Shown here piece after piece: positions 20,201 through 27,950 of a stretch of DNA of 50,602 nucleotides (position 1 is its first letter; every line of letters starts with the position of its first letter). The stretch comes from Phoronis australis (taxonomy: Eukaryota > Phoronida > Phoronidae). The stretch covers positions 78,138-128,739 of the forward strand of contig NMRA01000702.1 of the NCBI GenBank assembly GCA_002633005.1, in the 5' to 3' direction. The position numbers and the translations under genes are program-made. The notes beneath the pieces were generated by a model that saw only the letters and a list, made by a program, of their open reading frames with translations, was not told the DNA's origin and did no database searches.

Positions 20201-22095
20201 ACTCGCCAATGGTGGCAAATGGCTAGCATGAGCCTAGACTGTCGATATTAGAATGACCTGATTATTCTAATGCAGGCAAATCCCGATCCAGTCTAGAGCA
20301 TCACCATAAGATATCACAACTTAATTTCAGGACACTGAACACATGAGAATGTGCCACTCATTATCATGAAGAAGTTTTCCGTACAAAACCCCAGTGCCGC
20401 AGATTATACTATACCGAATTGAAAGCATGCAGCAAGACAAGCTTTTGGCATCATGCTCTATGACTGCAGTCTCAGCCAGCGGCTAATGAGGTAGAATAGC
20501 AACAGCATACACACCAAAACTACAAGAGAAATTTTGCCAAGCAACGTTATGAACTTTTGCTAAACTCAAAGGAAGTCATTACAACTAGATGCGTACTAAA
20601 TGGCACAAAATTCATTAACTCTCAACAGTATATGAATGCTGAATAATACTGTACGATATTCTCTATGAGAACTAGTAACAACCAACTTAAGTGTTTACTT
20701 TAGTAAGAGCTTAAACACTGCAGGGCTTGCCTGTTAGTTTTTACTCAAATTGTTTGTTCTAATCCAGATAATTTAGAAAACTGGTACTAGTAACAGGTTT
20801 TTGGTGATTTTACCTTTATTTAAATCAAAAAATACATGGTCGCATTACTCAGCTAATTAATACCACACAGAAAAACAATTAGAAAATATATCATTTCTAG
20901 GGGGTCTACTAGGTTAGAGTAATCTGTAAATATTTTGGCTAAATGCAAAGACTAGTACAGTACTACAGCTACACTACAGGGTTTGACTTACGAATGACAT
21001 GATAACCTTGCTTAACAACAACAAACATACTTCAGTGTTATTATAGCAAATGTAGGCTCAACAGATTTCACTTAATTTTTTTAGACCAGGGTCAATAATA
21101 ATTCCAATAGAATAGGCCAATCACTTTAGTCGACTTACCTAACCGAAACGGCGAAAGTCCTTGGCACAACTTCGTAAAGCCTTGCGCTGACTCTCCGTCA
21201 AAGTCAACGGATGGGATCCATTCTCTAAAAACTTCTTCACGTCACTCTCACTGTACTTGAGATCACGCATCTTTGCAAAAAAACGTCTGGAATATTCGTG
21301 TTCGTAGCAGATAACGACTCAACTGTCTCACAGTAGCGTAGAGAAGTATCTGGGAAGATATTTCACGCTCTCAAGACCGGATGCCAACCTGACCAATCTG
21401 CGCATGCGCAAAGTCGGTTGGGAAGAAATTTCACGGGGAAGAAATTTCACGCGACACCGGAAACTAGCTTAGGGGTGTGGTATGGGATACATGTAGGTAC
21501 TTAAAGAGAGATTATGCTCTGTGGCGTTGACATAAGAAGTTGGCACAGAAAACAGGTGTGCTTTGGGCGTAGACGCGAGAACCTCGCGAAAACGTATGAT
21601 TACGCAAGGCATCGCTATATATCGCTATTTAAGCGAAGTAAGTGACCACACTACTTTCCTTTGTGAGATTATTGCGTCTCCGGAACATAACCCAATTTGG
21701 TTATCAAATAGATATTATTAACTGAGGGTACTTGACAACCGTCACCCTATAATAGCAGTTACCAGCTGACCCAACTCAGTCAGGTACGTGAACCAATTAC
21801 TTGAAGGCTGGATATTGATTTCCTTGGCTTCATGCGCACAACCCTGCACTAACAGAATAAGTGGACTGCTTCGAACGATAGAGAAAGTAGGTGTGAGTTC
21901 ACATGCTTACATTGGACGAGTGAAATACAATCTGTGTCACTGATATTATTCAGCTCTTACTAACTGCAGGATATGTCGAAAACAACTACAATTACAGCGA
22001 TGCCGGGAAAAGGTTTTCGAATACTTACAGTGTGTTTTACGACTGAGCTTCTCGGCCAGTTCCGTCATCATCTTTCGTGCAATGGCCTTCGCCAT
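5134..22095 (-). CDS. CLXN: calaxin (EF-hand calcium-binding protein 1), six coding exons
   Basis: The CDS joins 22095-22029, 14364-14221, 13299-13195, 8390-8305, 5467-5361 and 5239-5134: 615 nt, 204 residues plus stop. Junction phases are 1,1,1,0,2 and all agree. The protein has an N-terminal helix ([10 protein letters not shown]), then EF-hand loops at residues 76-87 ([12 protein letters not shown]), 112-123 ([12 protein letters not shown]) and 157-168 ([12 protein letters not shown]), all with acidic residues at positions 1, 3 or 5, and 12. Family signatures include [11 protein letters not shown] and [12 protein letters not shown]. Known family role: a calcium sensor that binds axonemal outer-arm dynein and its docking site and controls ciliary or flagellar waveform. 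The length matches the family (about 210). In loop 1 the usual Gly at position 6 is Asn. The 3' terminal intron uses GC-AG. Intron 1 is 7.7 kb and filled with repeats. Confidence 0.9.
5361..5467 (-). CDS. CLXN: calaxin coding exon 5 (EF-hand 3), GC donor
   Basis: The acceptor TTGCTTCAG precedes CAA TTT TTT GAC. The exon encodes [15 protein letters not shown] and the third EF-hand loop. Its donor is TTCAG|GCAAGT, a GC donor with an otherwise ideal consensus. Splicing there joins AG|C into a Ser codon and restores the frame of exon 6. Confidence 0.88.
5828..6230 (+). repeat. dispersed repeat, copy A of an inverted pair (partner 13695-14105)
   Basis: This stretch is a close reverse complement of 13695-14105. 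Shared segments include CCACCTATACTGAAAAGT, CACACGGAATTCC, TTTTGTTTACTTCGATCACT and GACTGAATGTTATGACG. Copy A lies in the intron between calaxin exons 4 and 5; its partner lies between exons 2 and 3. Confidence 0.8.
6231..7983. other. calaxin intron 4, nothing recognised
   Basis: AT-rich intronic sequence. Open frames at 6811-7202 (plus) and 7600-7851 (minus) have no recognisable motifs. Confidence 0.35.
7984..8205. repeat. 37-bp minisatellite, six copies
   Basis: The unit contains CAGGCATAAACAGGGCAACG and is 37 bp, so each unit shifts frame by one. All three minus frames therefore read the same cysteine-rich cycle of 37 residues. The array ends 100 bp downstream of calaxin exon 4 in transcript sense. 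It is not coding. Confidence 0.9.
8305..8390 (-). CDS. CLXN: calaxin coding exon 4 (EF-hand 2)
   Basis: The acceptor TATTTCCGCAG and donor GTAAAG|GTAAGC bound 86 nt. It encodes [20 protein letters not shown] and LLKTTLVK. It ends in phase 0. Confidence 0.88.
8893..9030. repeat. 16-bp triplet repeat and ATT/GTTATT microsatellite
   Basis: Three copies of an AGTCCGAAGGTGCACT unit (about 8893-8940) are followed by an ATT- and GTTATT-rich microsatellite (about 8972-9025). Confidence 0.75.
9300..11240. repeat. imperfect palindrome, arms of about 0.9 kb
   Basis: The left arm (about 9400-10305) reappears as its reverse complement in the right arm (about 10370-11240). Paired landmarks include CCACCACCAGAGTGCACACC at about 10222 with its complement near 10430, CCAAAATCTAATTCAAATCC near 10697 with its complement near 9965, and GTGTTGATCACAG with GTGATCAACAC. 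The spacer is only about 60 bp. Arm identity looks roughly 80-85 percent by eye. It lies in calaxin intron 3. This is a foldback-type element or two abutting inverted insertions. Confidence 0.8.
11228..11790 (+). repeat. third, direct copy of the palindrome arm
   Basis: This segment repeats the left arm in the same orientation (TATATGACGTCATAT near 11280 matches 9375; AAACATTCCCTGAAC near 11500 matches 9590). The family thus has at least three copies here in orientation order +, -, +. Confidence 0.75.
11838..12343 (-). mobile_element. putative solo LTR
   Basis: Read on the minus strand it begins TGTCAGGAGTGG and ends near CAGACA, so TGTC-type ends are present. It has a TATACATA-like box and a short-repeat-rich GACTGTCA/GTTAAAG region. 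No flanking coding sequence or clear target duplication was found, so the boundaries, especially at 11838, are tentative. Confidence 0.4.
12115..12132. promoter_or_regulatory. heat-shock element, four perfect pentamers
   Basis: TTCTAGAACTTTCTGGAA is nTTCnnGAA repeated with exact 5-bp spacing over four units. Weaker HSE-like sites flank it at about 12085 (TTCTAGAACTTT) and 12168 (TAGAATGTTCCAGA). All lie inside the putative solo LTR. HSF binding is inferred from the consensus only. Confidence 0.5.
12344..13194. other. calaxin intron 3, remainder
   Basis: AT-rich sequence with no recognisable element or open frame of interest. Confidence 0.35.
13195..13299 (-). CDS. CLXN: calaxin coding exon 3 (EF-hand 1)
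   Basis: The acceptor GTTTTGTAG and donor CTAT|GTAAGTT bound 105 nt. It encodes FRAF, the first EF-hand loop and [15 protein letters not shown], a calaxin hallmark. Confidence 0.88.
13430..13530 (+). other. possible LTR end with primer-binding-site-like motif
   Basis: An AATAAATGTCTC stretch is followed about 70 bp on by GCATTTGGTGACCCCAGC. A TTTGGTGACCCC segment after an LTR is a common primer-binding-site form in metazoan Ty3/gypsy elements. A similar AATAAA...ACATTTGGTGAC arrangement occurs at 49405-49482. No inner coding region follows. Confidence 0.3.
13695..14105 (-). repeat. dispersed repeat, copy B of the inverted pair (partner 5828-6230)
   Basis: It is the reverse complement of copy A over about 400 bp. 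It lies in calaxin intron 2, just upstream of exon 3 in transcript sense. Confidence 0.8.
14221..14364 (-). CDS. CLXN: calaxin coding exon 2
   Basis: The acceptor TGTTTTACAG precedes TC ACC AAG AAA, and the donor is GATAGAG|GTGCGA. It encodes residues 24-70, ending [11 protein letters not shown], the conserved segment before EF-hand 1. The open frame continues past both splice sites, so a plain ORF call overruns this exon. Confidence 0.85.
14600..14735. repeat. GTGAAATTTCTTCCC repeats with an NRF1-like palindrome
   Basis: Two pairs of GTGAAATTTCTTCCC (about 14607-14640 and 14697-14728) flank TTGCGCATGCGCGG, which fits the NRF1 consensus. An inverted copy with its own TGCGCATGCGC lies at 21395-21460. 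The open frame on the minus strand here is made of these repeats. Confidence 0.65.
14740..15434. other. intron sequence with AATAAA and CT-rich microsatellite
   Basis: An AATAAA near 14985 is followed by a CTCTGTCTCGCTCTCTCTGT microsatellite (about 15000-15032) and a GC-rich segment to about 15110. This order resembles the 3' end of a retroelement. No coding part is recognisable. Confidence 0.35.
15435..15542 (-). CDS. orphan exon candidate, 108 nt, phase 2-2
   Basis: A strong acceptor (T-run then TTTTAG) and a donor CATACAG|GTGGGC bound an open frame encoding [20 protein letters not shown] and [15 protein letters not shown]. The exon is symmetric in phase 2. It does not fit the phase-1 calaxin intron it lies in, so it cannot be a calaxin cassette without a frame change. 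I do not recognise the family. It may be a nested gene exon, a transposon-derived exon or chance. Confidence 0.25.
16800..17480. repeat. about 191-bp tandem repeat, roughly 3.5 copies
   Basis: Units beginning near AAAATCGCTT (about 16840, 17031 and 17223) share TTGGTACAGTACATATTCAT, GGCCAATAATGAAATTCG and GAAGCAAAAAGCTA. The last unit is truncated and diverged. Confidence 0.8.
17481..18658. other. calaxin intron 1, nothing recognised
   Basis: AT-rich sequence. An inverted TGTGGTGACCACAGAG-type palindrome occurs near 17832. The minus open frames at 18222-18501 show no motifs. Confidence 0.3.
18659..18820. mobile_element. MITE with 22-bp terminal inverted repeats
   Basis: The left end TACCGCAACATCGCGGGTTA and the reverse complement of the right end (TACCGTAAACTCGCGGGTTA) differ at three positions. 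The total length is 162 bp. The terminal TA on both sides could be a TA target duplication. There is no coding capacity, so it is a non-autonomous DNA element. Confidence 0.75.
18821..21138. other. calaxin intron 1, nothing recognised
   Basis: No open frame with motifs, no clear repeat structure and no RNA gene was seen. Confidence 0.3.
21139..21270 (-). pseudogene. possible KRBA2/integrase-type N-terminal exon, 43 codons
   Basis: ATG at 21270 opens a frame with [20 protein letters not shown] and [16 protein letters not shown], then TAG placed exactly at an ideal donor (TTAG|GTAAGT). The pattern FL-x-x-G-x-x-P, then (S/T)-x-x-Q(R)-x-x-LR and AK-x-F, resembles the segment before the integrase zinc-binding region in KRBA2-like and Ty3/Ginger-type proteins. 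Upstream (21400-21412) an NRF1-like TGCGCATGCGC could serve a promoter. The stop at the donor suggests a broken exon or a tiny stand-alone protein. The family call is tentative. Confidence 0.3.
21395..21460. repeat. inverted copy of the GTGAAATTTCTTCCC / NRF1-like block
   Basis: CTGCGCATGCGCAAAG is followed by two copies of GGGAAGAAATTTCACG. It is the reverse complement of the block at 14600-14735. Confidence 0.65.
22029..22095 (-). CDS. CLXN: calaxin coding exon 1
   Basis: It encodes the start Met and 21 further residues ending KLSRKTH, then one base of a split Phe codon. The donor is GTAAGTATT. The split codon T|TC gives HFTKKEC, matching the family pattern of a His-Phe followed by a basic helix. 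I chose this exon over the ATG exon at 21270 because that one has an in-frame stop at its donor. Confidence 0.8.
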
Positions 22096-22987
22096 TCTGG
22101 ACCCTGTTTAATTGGCAAACAAAAATAATATTAAAGCTGTCCGTGTCTTTATGACGTAAAACAATCGCTCCCATACGCGTTTACATAACAAGTTTAAATC
22201 ACTGCTTATGACGTGCACCCTTCTCCGTCTAGTGTCAACACTAAAGCCAAATTCGAAACTGTTGTGGACAGAGAGATTGAAATCAGTGGCAACAGGAAAA
22301 CACTATGCAATGAGCAGGGAGGGTGCAGAGCAAACGGAAATTTCAAATGGGTTTCGAGTGAGATGGCTAGCCAATTTGCACATGAGAGGCATATCTCCCA
22401 TTGCAATTGTGCCCCATCCCACCCCCACCCCCACCGTGGCTACGTCAGTAGTGTGCAATGTACGTGAACGTAAAAACATTCCCAGTGAGCGCTGAAGGTC
22501 TCGAAAGTTGCCATATGTTTAAATTCAACCTTTCAGTATCCATTAATTGGTTGTTTTTATTCAATGTGTTACAGAAAGCACTGCAAAATAATGATTTCGT
22601 TCTCGTCAGCCGTTGATTCAGCGACGGATTGTTTTATCAATTTACATCTGATCACATGACCCAATAAGATCTCGTAACAGGCCAAACCACTACAGCTTTA
22701 CAATACACAGGACTCGTTTTACTACTTCTATACGGGAAACAATTGGTTACTGTTCTAACAGACTGATAGTAAGAAACACACGGCTCAAAACAAGTTCTAA
22801 GTTTAGGGGAAGCAAGAACAAGCAACGTTAGACTTTAAAATAGGAGCGGAATTGTAGACCATCATAATTTTCTAGCTTCACTTTAAACCTGGTTAATGCT
22901 GTAAACAATCTTACTGAAACGTATCATGATGCCACCTTTTCCCTTTCCTGAAAGTTTTACTGCAGAACTCCGCGAAAAGTAAAGACA
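22096..22987. promoter_or_regulatory. 892-bp intergenic region between divergent genes
   Basis: The calaxin start codon (22095, minus) and the first sushi-gene ATG (22988, plus) face away from each other. Any promoters and 5' UTRs lie here, unless the sushi gene has an upstream exon. I saw no TATA box or CpG-rich core that would fix a start site. Confidence 0.4.
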
Positions 22988-24640
22988 ATGAAACTAAAGG
23001 CCACGAAGACGTTACGACATTTGAACGAGACGCATGCGTCGCGAGCGATCAGTCAACTAGACTCACAGATGCAGAGGCAACTAATATTTACAGCAAGTGT
23101 TTTGGGATACGTTCCTGTAACTTCCTCTGTTTGTGAATTACCGTGGAACCCTGTACGGAGTAATTATAAAATCTCCTTTAAAGAAACTGAAATACAACCT
23201 GGACGTAATTGGCCTGATAATCAATCTCCGTCAGTTCTAGACGGCAAGACTCTGAACTACACTTGCATGACTGGTTATTACTATCCTAATGCATCAACTG
23301 ATAGATGGATGACATCCTTTGAAGCCTCGTATAACTGCAGCTCGCGGAAACCACCGGCCTCTTGTAAACGATATAAGTGTTACCCTTTCGCTGACGAGAA
23401 GCCGGTGAACGCTGAACCAATATTTCATGCCGCAGTTAATAGGTACTTGGACGATGAGAACTACAAAGCCGCTTTCATGGAAAACAACTTCACGGCCGAC
23501 ATGTATATACTATGGCACGGTGACGATAAGTATTTCCGCTGTTTTCCAGGATTTGCCTTCAACGACAGGGGAGACGACGTGTTCTCTGTCAAGTGCTCTC
23601 TACCAGTAGAGGGCGCTAGATTACCTTTGTCGCAGCCGTTACCAGGATGTCATAGGCGCTTGATATGCTCACTGCCTCTAAAAGAGTATCCTAACTTTCA
23701 ATTATCAGAAGATGTAAGGGCCAAACCTGTCGTATCTTTTTCCACAAGAATCACTGTAGTGTGTAAGCCAGGGTATCAAGTACTGGGAGGGAATTTCCGC
23801 TACACGTCAGAATGCACACATGCAAACAAAGAAGAAATTATCAAAGGTATCGTCAATCATTATTCTTCTGGTTTTGTTCCTGGTTTTGACAGATGTAAGA
23901 AGGTTTCATGTGCGCGACCAGTAACACAAAACTCATTCATGTCAGATGACGAGATGACATACACATACGGAGACAGTCTTCTAATGCGGTGTGCTGAAGG
24001 TTGGCAAAATTCTGATAAAAAACTATTCACAACCATTCGCTGCACCTACGGTAGTGAAACTGGGAAATGGGAACCAAAGGAGACAACTATCTGTCAGAGA
24101 GTTGTCACTGACTGTTCCGTGATGCTTTCTGGCACGTTGAACTACACGGCCACATTTGGAAGTAGAATTACGACAGGTGAACCGGGATCTCTGCTGATTG
24201 TCCCAGTGGGTGAACTCGTGACCTTTAAATGTGATGAAGGTCACATGTTTCCCAAGACGACAACGGATACGGTACAGGTACGGTGCAGTCCAGACAGCAT
24301 AGTCAAACTACCACAGCCATGTGAAGGCTCTAGAAACCGACCAAGCTCTCCAAATCAAGGAGATCTGAGTGAAAGTAGAAACATTGTCAGCAAAGTTGTA
24401 ACTGGCATTGTATTTGGAATTTGCGGTTTGATATTTATAGCCTGTTTTGCTGAATATTTTAGAAGGAAATTCTACAAGAAAAGAAAAGAAGATCAAACTT
24501 CGCAGCATACTATGATGGTTCAATCCCAAAGCAGGCCTTCATTAGCGCCCCGTTGTTCAGAGCGAGCGTCAGTCGCTTCTCGATGGACACTAGCATCGCT
24601 GCAGGAAAATGCCAAAACACTTATAGACACCAATCGCTAA
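22988..24640 (+). CDS. single-exon membrane protein with five sushi (CCP) modules
   Basis: The frame of 550 codons has exactly 20 ectodomain cysteines that fall into five four-cysteine sets: 49/93/117/126, 131/185/203/221, 227/259/276/303, 308/335/352/369 and 376/415/433/445. Most modules show the usual C-x-x-G(Y/W/F)-type or W-containing segments (CKPGYQVLG, CAEGWQNS, CDEGHMF). A transmembrane helix follows (about 469-489, TGIVFGICGLIFIACF), then a basic stop-transfer RRKFYKKRKE and a 50-residue Ser/Thr-rich tail. Met28 starts a better signal peptide (QLIFTASVLGYVPVTSS) than Met1, so the true start may be 23069 or an upstream exon. Sushi modules bind complement components or other ligands in known families; the ligand here is unknown. 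All five modules in one exon is unusual and may point to a retrocopy. ATTAAA at about 24766 and 24826 could end the transcript. Confidence 0.75.
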   Translation: MKLKATKTLRHLNETHASRAISQLDSQMQRQLIFTASVLGYVPVTSSVCELPWNPVRSNYKISFKETEIQPGRNWPDNQSPSVLDGKTLNYTCMTGYYYPNASTDRWMTSFEASYNCSSRKPPASCKRYKCYPFADEKPVNAEPIFHAAVNRYLDDENYKAAFMENNFTADMYILWHGDDKYFRCFPGFAFNDRGDDVFSVKCSLPVEGARLPLSQPLPGCHRRLICSLPLKEYPNFQLSEDVRAKPVVSFSTRITVVCKPGYQVLGGNFRYTSECTHANKEEIIKGIVNHYSSGFVPGFDRCKKVSCARPVTQNSFMSDDEMTYTYGDSLLMRCAEGWQNSDKKLFTTIRCTYGSETGKWEPKETTICQRVVTDCSVMLSGTLNYTATFGSRITTGEPGSLLIVPVGELVTFKCDEGHMFPKTTTDTVQVRCSPDSIVKLPQPCEGSRNRPSSPNQGDLSESRNIVSKVVTGIVFGICGLIFIACFAEYFRRKFYKKRKEDQTSQHTMMVQSQSRPSLAPRCSERASVASRWTLASLQENAKTLIDTNR

Positions 24641-25193
24641 CATTTGCCGGAATACATGCCGTTAACTGAAGAATCGTTGACATGTGCAGTGTACTGCTGA
24701 AAAGAACGAATTGTACTGTACATGTTCCATGATTTTTCTTCTTCCCTTTGGTTGCACACGATTGCAATTAAACAAAGGAGGAACTGCACCTCGCCATTTT
24801 GTTTCGAACTGTATTGTGCGTAAAAATTAAAGGAGAATGTCATCCTGAAAACAATGTATTTTGTATCAATTTAGATCGAATAGTTCCACTCGATAACAGC
24901 AAGTTCAGTTTTTTACATGACGGAGGTGCTGAAATTAACTAATGACTTCACAGGTTCTAACACAGTCTTTTCAACAGTTCACAACACGCCTACTGGTGTC
25001 AGCTTAACGCTTGACTCCATCGCTTTACATCAATAAATCATCAACATTCGATGCAAAAACCCTTACAAATACATTGAGTTTTTAAGCAAACGAGTTGTTT
25101 TATTTTGCTGTAATGGATTTGTAGAAATTTTGAGCGTACCTCGACATACTTACCGAGGTCGGTGCGTGTACAATAACAATGATTCGAATAATG

Positions 25194-25234
<41 letters not shown>

Positions 25235-25770
25235 CACATACTGAATGAGAAACATTGCAATGAATCTACCTTTCTCGACTCGCCTCGGCTTTGTAACTAC
25301 TTTCTTTGTCAGAGGCCCGGGGTCGGAGTTCGTGACCTTTTAAGAAAAGCCGAGCTATTTTGTCAAATAATGCTTTTACTCAAAACCAATTGAAAATTTA
25401 AGCAAAATAGAAATAAAGTGTGTGTATAAATTAAGGCTTAGCAACTATTATAGCTTATTACACATTTTATCACGCTAAGCTTCGACCGGGAAAATATCGT
25501 CTGCTAACAAAGTAGGTTACCAATAGTAACTGAGTATAATGCTCAAGTCAAAGGATCCCGACGACACGATACCCGCATTCAAATTGGAGATGGGCGATTT
25601 ACAAGTGAGAGAACACGAGAGAAAATTTTCACTGAATTAAGATATCGTTTTTATGGAAATTATGCGTCTTATTTTCCATAGAGTATAAATGTCGGTACAA
25701 TACCCTTTGCTGAACATGCGATTGTTGTGCGTGCTCATTTAAGTATTCTACTTTCACGTTCGATGACGTT
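24641..25770. other. intergenic, with a (TA)n microsatellite at 25194-25232
   Basis: The sushi gene 3' UTR is expected at the left end. A pure TA dinucleotide run of about 38 bp lies at 25194-25232. Nothing else was recognised. Confidence 0.5.
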
Positions 25771-25983
25771 AGCCGTTGAGTGGTGTAGTGGTTAAGTCGG
25801 CGACTCGAAACTCTTTAGGCCCGGGTTCGAAACTGGCCTCAGTTTCCCGCCAAAATGTTGTCTCACAAGTGAGATAACCAAATGGGTTATTACCCTGTTG
25901 CATCTGCCATTCGACGCTAATATTGTGGTTTATACCACAATATTAGCCTCGAATGGCAGATACAACCGTGTAATAACCCGATA
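25771..25983 (+). mobile_element. tRNA-derived SINE
   Basis: A box A-like TGGTGTAGTGG and a box B-like GGGTTCGAAAC lie about 40 bp apart, as in a tRNA-derived Pol III promoter. The body continues with CCGCCAAAATGTTGTCTCAC and GGGTTATTACC. A reverse-strand, head-truncated copy lies at 30719-30865, which confirms a dispersed element. The sequence does not fold as a functional tRNA because the acceptor and anticodon arms are degenerate. Confidence 0.65.
25884..25979. repeat. inverted repeat in the SINE tail, 46-bp arms
   Basis: GGGTTATTACCCTGTTGCAT... at 25884-25929 pairs with 25934-25979, with about five mismatches and a 4-base loop (TTAT). The hairpin contains the palindromic core CTAATATTGTGGT. 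The copy at 30719 has only one side of this structure. Confidence 0.75.
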
Positions 25984-26092
25984 AGGCCGCCATGTTTCGT
26001 CCAAACACGAATTTGTGATTTCGAGCACTTATCGCTTTAAAACTGACTTTATCTTGTTCCCTGCTGAGACGAAGCGAAATTTCTGGATTTGC

Positions 26093-26195
26093 ACTGTCAG
26101 TTGGTTATTCCTTGACACCGTGCTTGGAGCATACAACTACAGTTCGTTATTCCCCGAGACCATGTTTGAACCATACAATGACAGTTGGTATAAGA
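26093..26195 (-). repeat. isolated copies of the 42-bp minisatellite monomer
   Basis: GTCAGTTGGTTATTCC, then GTGCTTGGAGCATACAA and ACCATACAATGACAGTTGG, are diverged monomers of the array at 2090-3322 in the opposite orientation, about 2.3 units. Confidence 0.65.
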
Positions 26196-27560
26196 CAGAA
26201 ATCGTGTAACTTCGTTATATTATAGCTTACAAAACAGCCACATGTTTCGCATACCGGGAGTCGGCCATTAGATTAATTAAGTTAAAAACAAAAACAGAAC
26301 AGCTGTTCAGCATGTTAGTGACCATCTCCATGTCGCACTACTGGATTATATAAAGTCTGTGACGCGGCATGGGTTTGTTGTTTGTTTATGATTTTAACCT
26401 AGGTTTTAATTATTTCAGATGTAGCTACTCCAGCGTTGGTCATACTATTTTGCTTTGCTTACTTTGCTGGGGTATCTTCAGTTGCACAACAGCATTGCTG
26501 TCATGACTCCTGCTGATTCCCATATCAAGCAATTTTCACAAGTAAAACCAGTTGTCGTTTTCGCTGATGAAAGTAACTATTTAGTACTCCGAAGAATATC
26601 TCTTCATTTCATTTATTTACGTTTTGTTTCCTTGTCTTCTGTAGATACAAGTACATTGCTTTGTGCTTAGCATACCAGTGAAATTTAATACCCCATCATT
26701 GGCACCTAACCTATTTTACCTAACTCAGAAGTCATGTTGGTAAGCACTTCAGTTCAAGGGACTCCCTAGCTATTTGGTCACTTTATTATTTGGTGAGCAT
26801 TCTGATTGTTCTACTGTATTTCACCTGCTCTGTTTGCTATTCAGTTCATGGTCTAGCTGTCACTGCTAGAAGCTCTAAATATACATCAATCAGTGATATG
26901 TTGAACCACTTTGAATTTTCCATACAACCCACAATCAGCATCGGACAATTGAAAAATGTCATCATTCGAATTTAAGGACATTTATCATGAAAAGACGACA
27001 TTCGTGAGTGGTCGAATGTTATAATGTATGTTGACATTTACAACTATTTGATAGAATCGAAAGCAGTTTAGGGGCAATCAATGAAAAACATTAAAAGTTT
27101 GAAATCGTTCAATTACTTTCAGAGTGGCTGCGTTGATAAGATCTTACACCATATTTGTACAAAGATATTGTGATAATTAAGTATAACGTCAGATCGTCTC
27201 AGAACATCAACAACGAGTGGCTGTCAGTCTGCATATTAAAAGCATTCAATAGTGGTGAAATACTGAAATTGCAAATGTTTGGCTGGTTTAGGAAAGATAT
27301 GCAGTCCCAATAGTGCTGTCTTGTTGAGAAGGTTCACAAATTGAAATAAAATAATGAAGTGGAATGTGGAACCAAAAACTCTTAATAAAATAGATACTGC
27401 ACAATATTATTGAGGACCGTGATAATGCCAGTGCTAGACGGGATGTTTTCATATCTCAACACGCATTCCAGGAACATTGTAACAAAGCATGCTTGTCTTC
27501 TTAAAAGGGACAGTTATTAGCAAAGTATTCAGTAGCAAGTAGTTATCCAAGAGAATTGCA
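26196..27560. other. intergenic, nothing recognised
   Basis: The open frames at 26455-26670 and 26790-26975 have no recognisable domains. Confidence 0.3.
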
Positions 27561-27950
27561 ATAGAACACCGGAATGTGCAAAATGTAAAACGTTTTACGA
27601 CACAGTCAAATTGTCAAAATGAGAAATTAGAGTTCGTGCAGCCACTACTGTTCAGCAAAGTGAGTCTGACTTGTGGAAGGACTCCTGGAAAATTATGATA
27701 AAAGCCGGGAAGTGTTGCATATCAAGTTCCTGTGAAAGTAACCACAGACGTCATTAACCTCAAGCTTGAACACTTCTATCCTAGTTTTACTGGCAGCTAT
27801 TTTACAAAGTACGAGAGTCTGAAAGAAGTGAAAGCACTGAACTGCCTCAGCAAATCATCCACTATTTCACACACTGGACTGTCAGTTGCCTCTTCAGAAA
27901 ACTAGTTAGCTCCAAGCCCTGGTGGGGATACATTGTTGGAAATAATATGC
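27561..27950 (+). pseudogene. decayed YqaJ-type exonuclease copy
   Basis: Fragments in two frames follow the order of a YqaJ (lambda-exonuclease-like) domain: PECAKCKTFYDTVKLSK, then ATTVQQSESDLWKDSWKI, then SFTGSYFTKYESLKEVKALN, then ISHTGLSVASSEN and, after an in-frame TAG, LAPSPGGDTLLEI. In intact family members the Q-S-x-x-W motif, a Y/E-x-K-A segment, H-x-G and a W-L-(G/A)-x-S-P-D-G-x-x-x-x-E-I-K motif appear in this order. Here the SPDG Asp is Gly, the EIK Lys is Ile, and there are stops and at least one frameshift. It is a non-functional remnant, probably of a mobile element carrying such a nuclease. Confidence 0.45.

Noticed and set aside
21139-21270. This exon as calaxin exon 1 through a TTCG|GTTAGG donor
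   Set aside because: The donor is weak and the peptide does not match the family. The exon at 22029-22095 has an ideal donor and the expected N-terminal helix.
25771-25842. Functional tRNA gene
   Set aside because: Box A and box B are present, but the cloverleaf arms do not pair, and a second truncated copy with the same downstream body shows it is a SINE.
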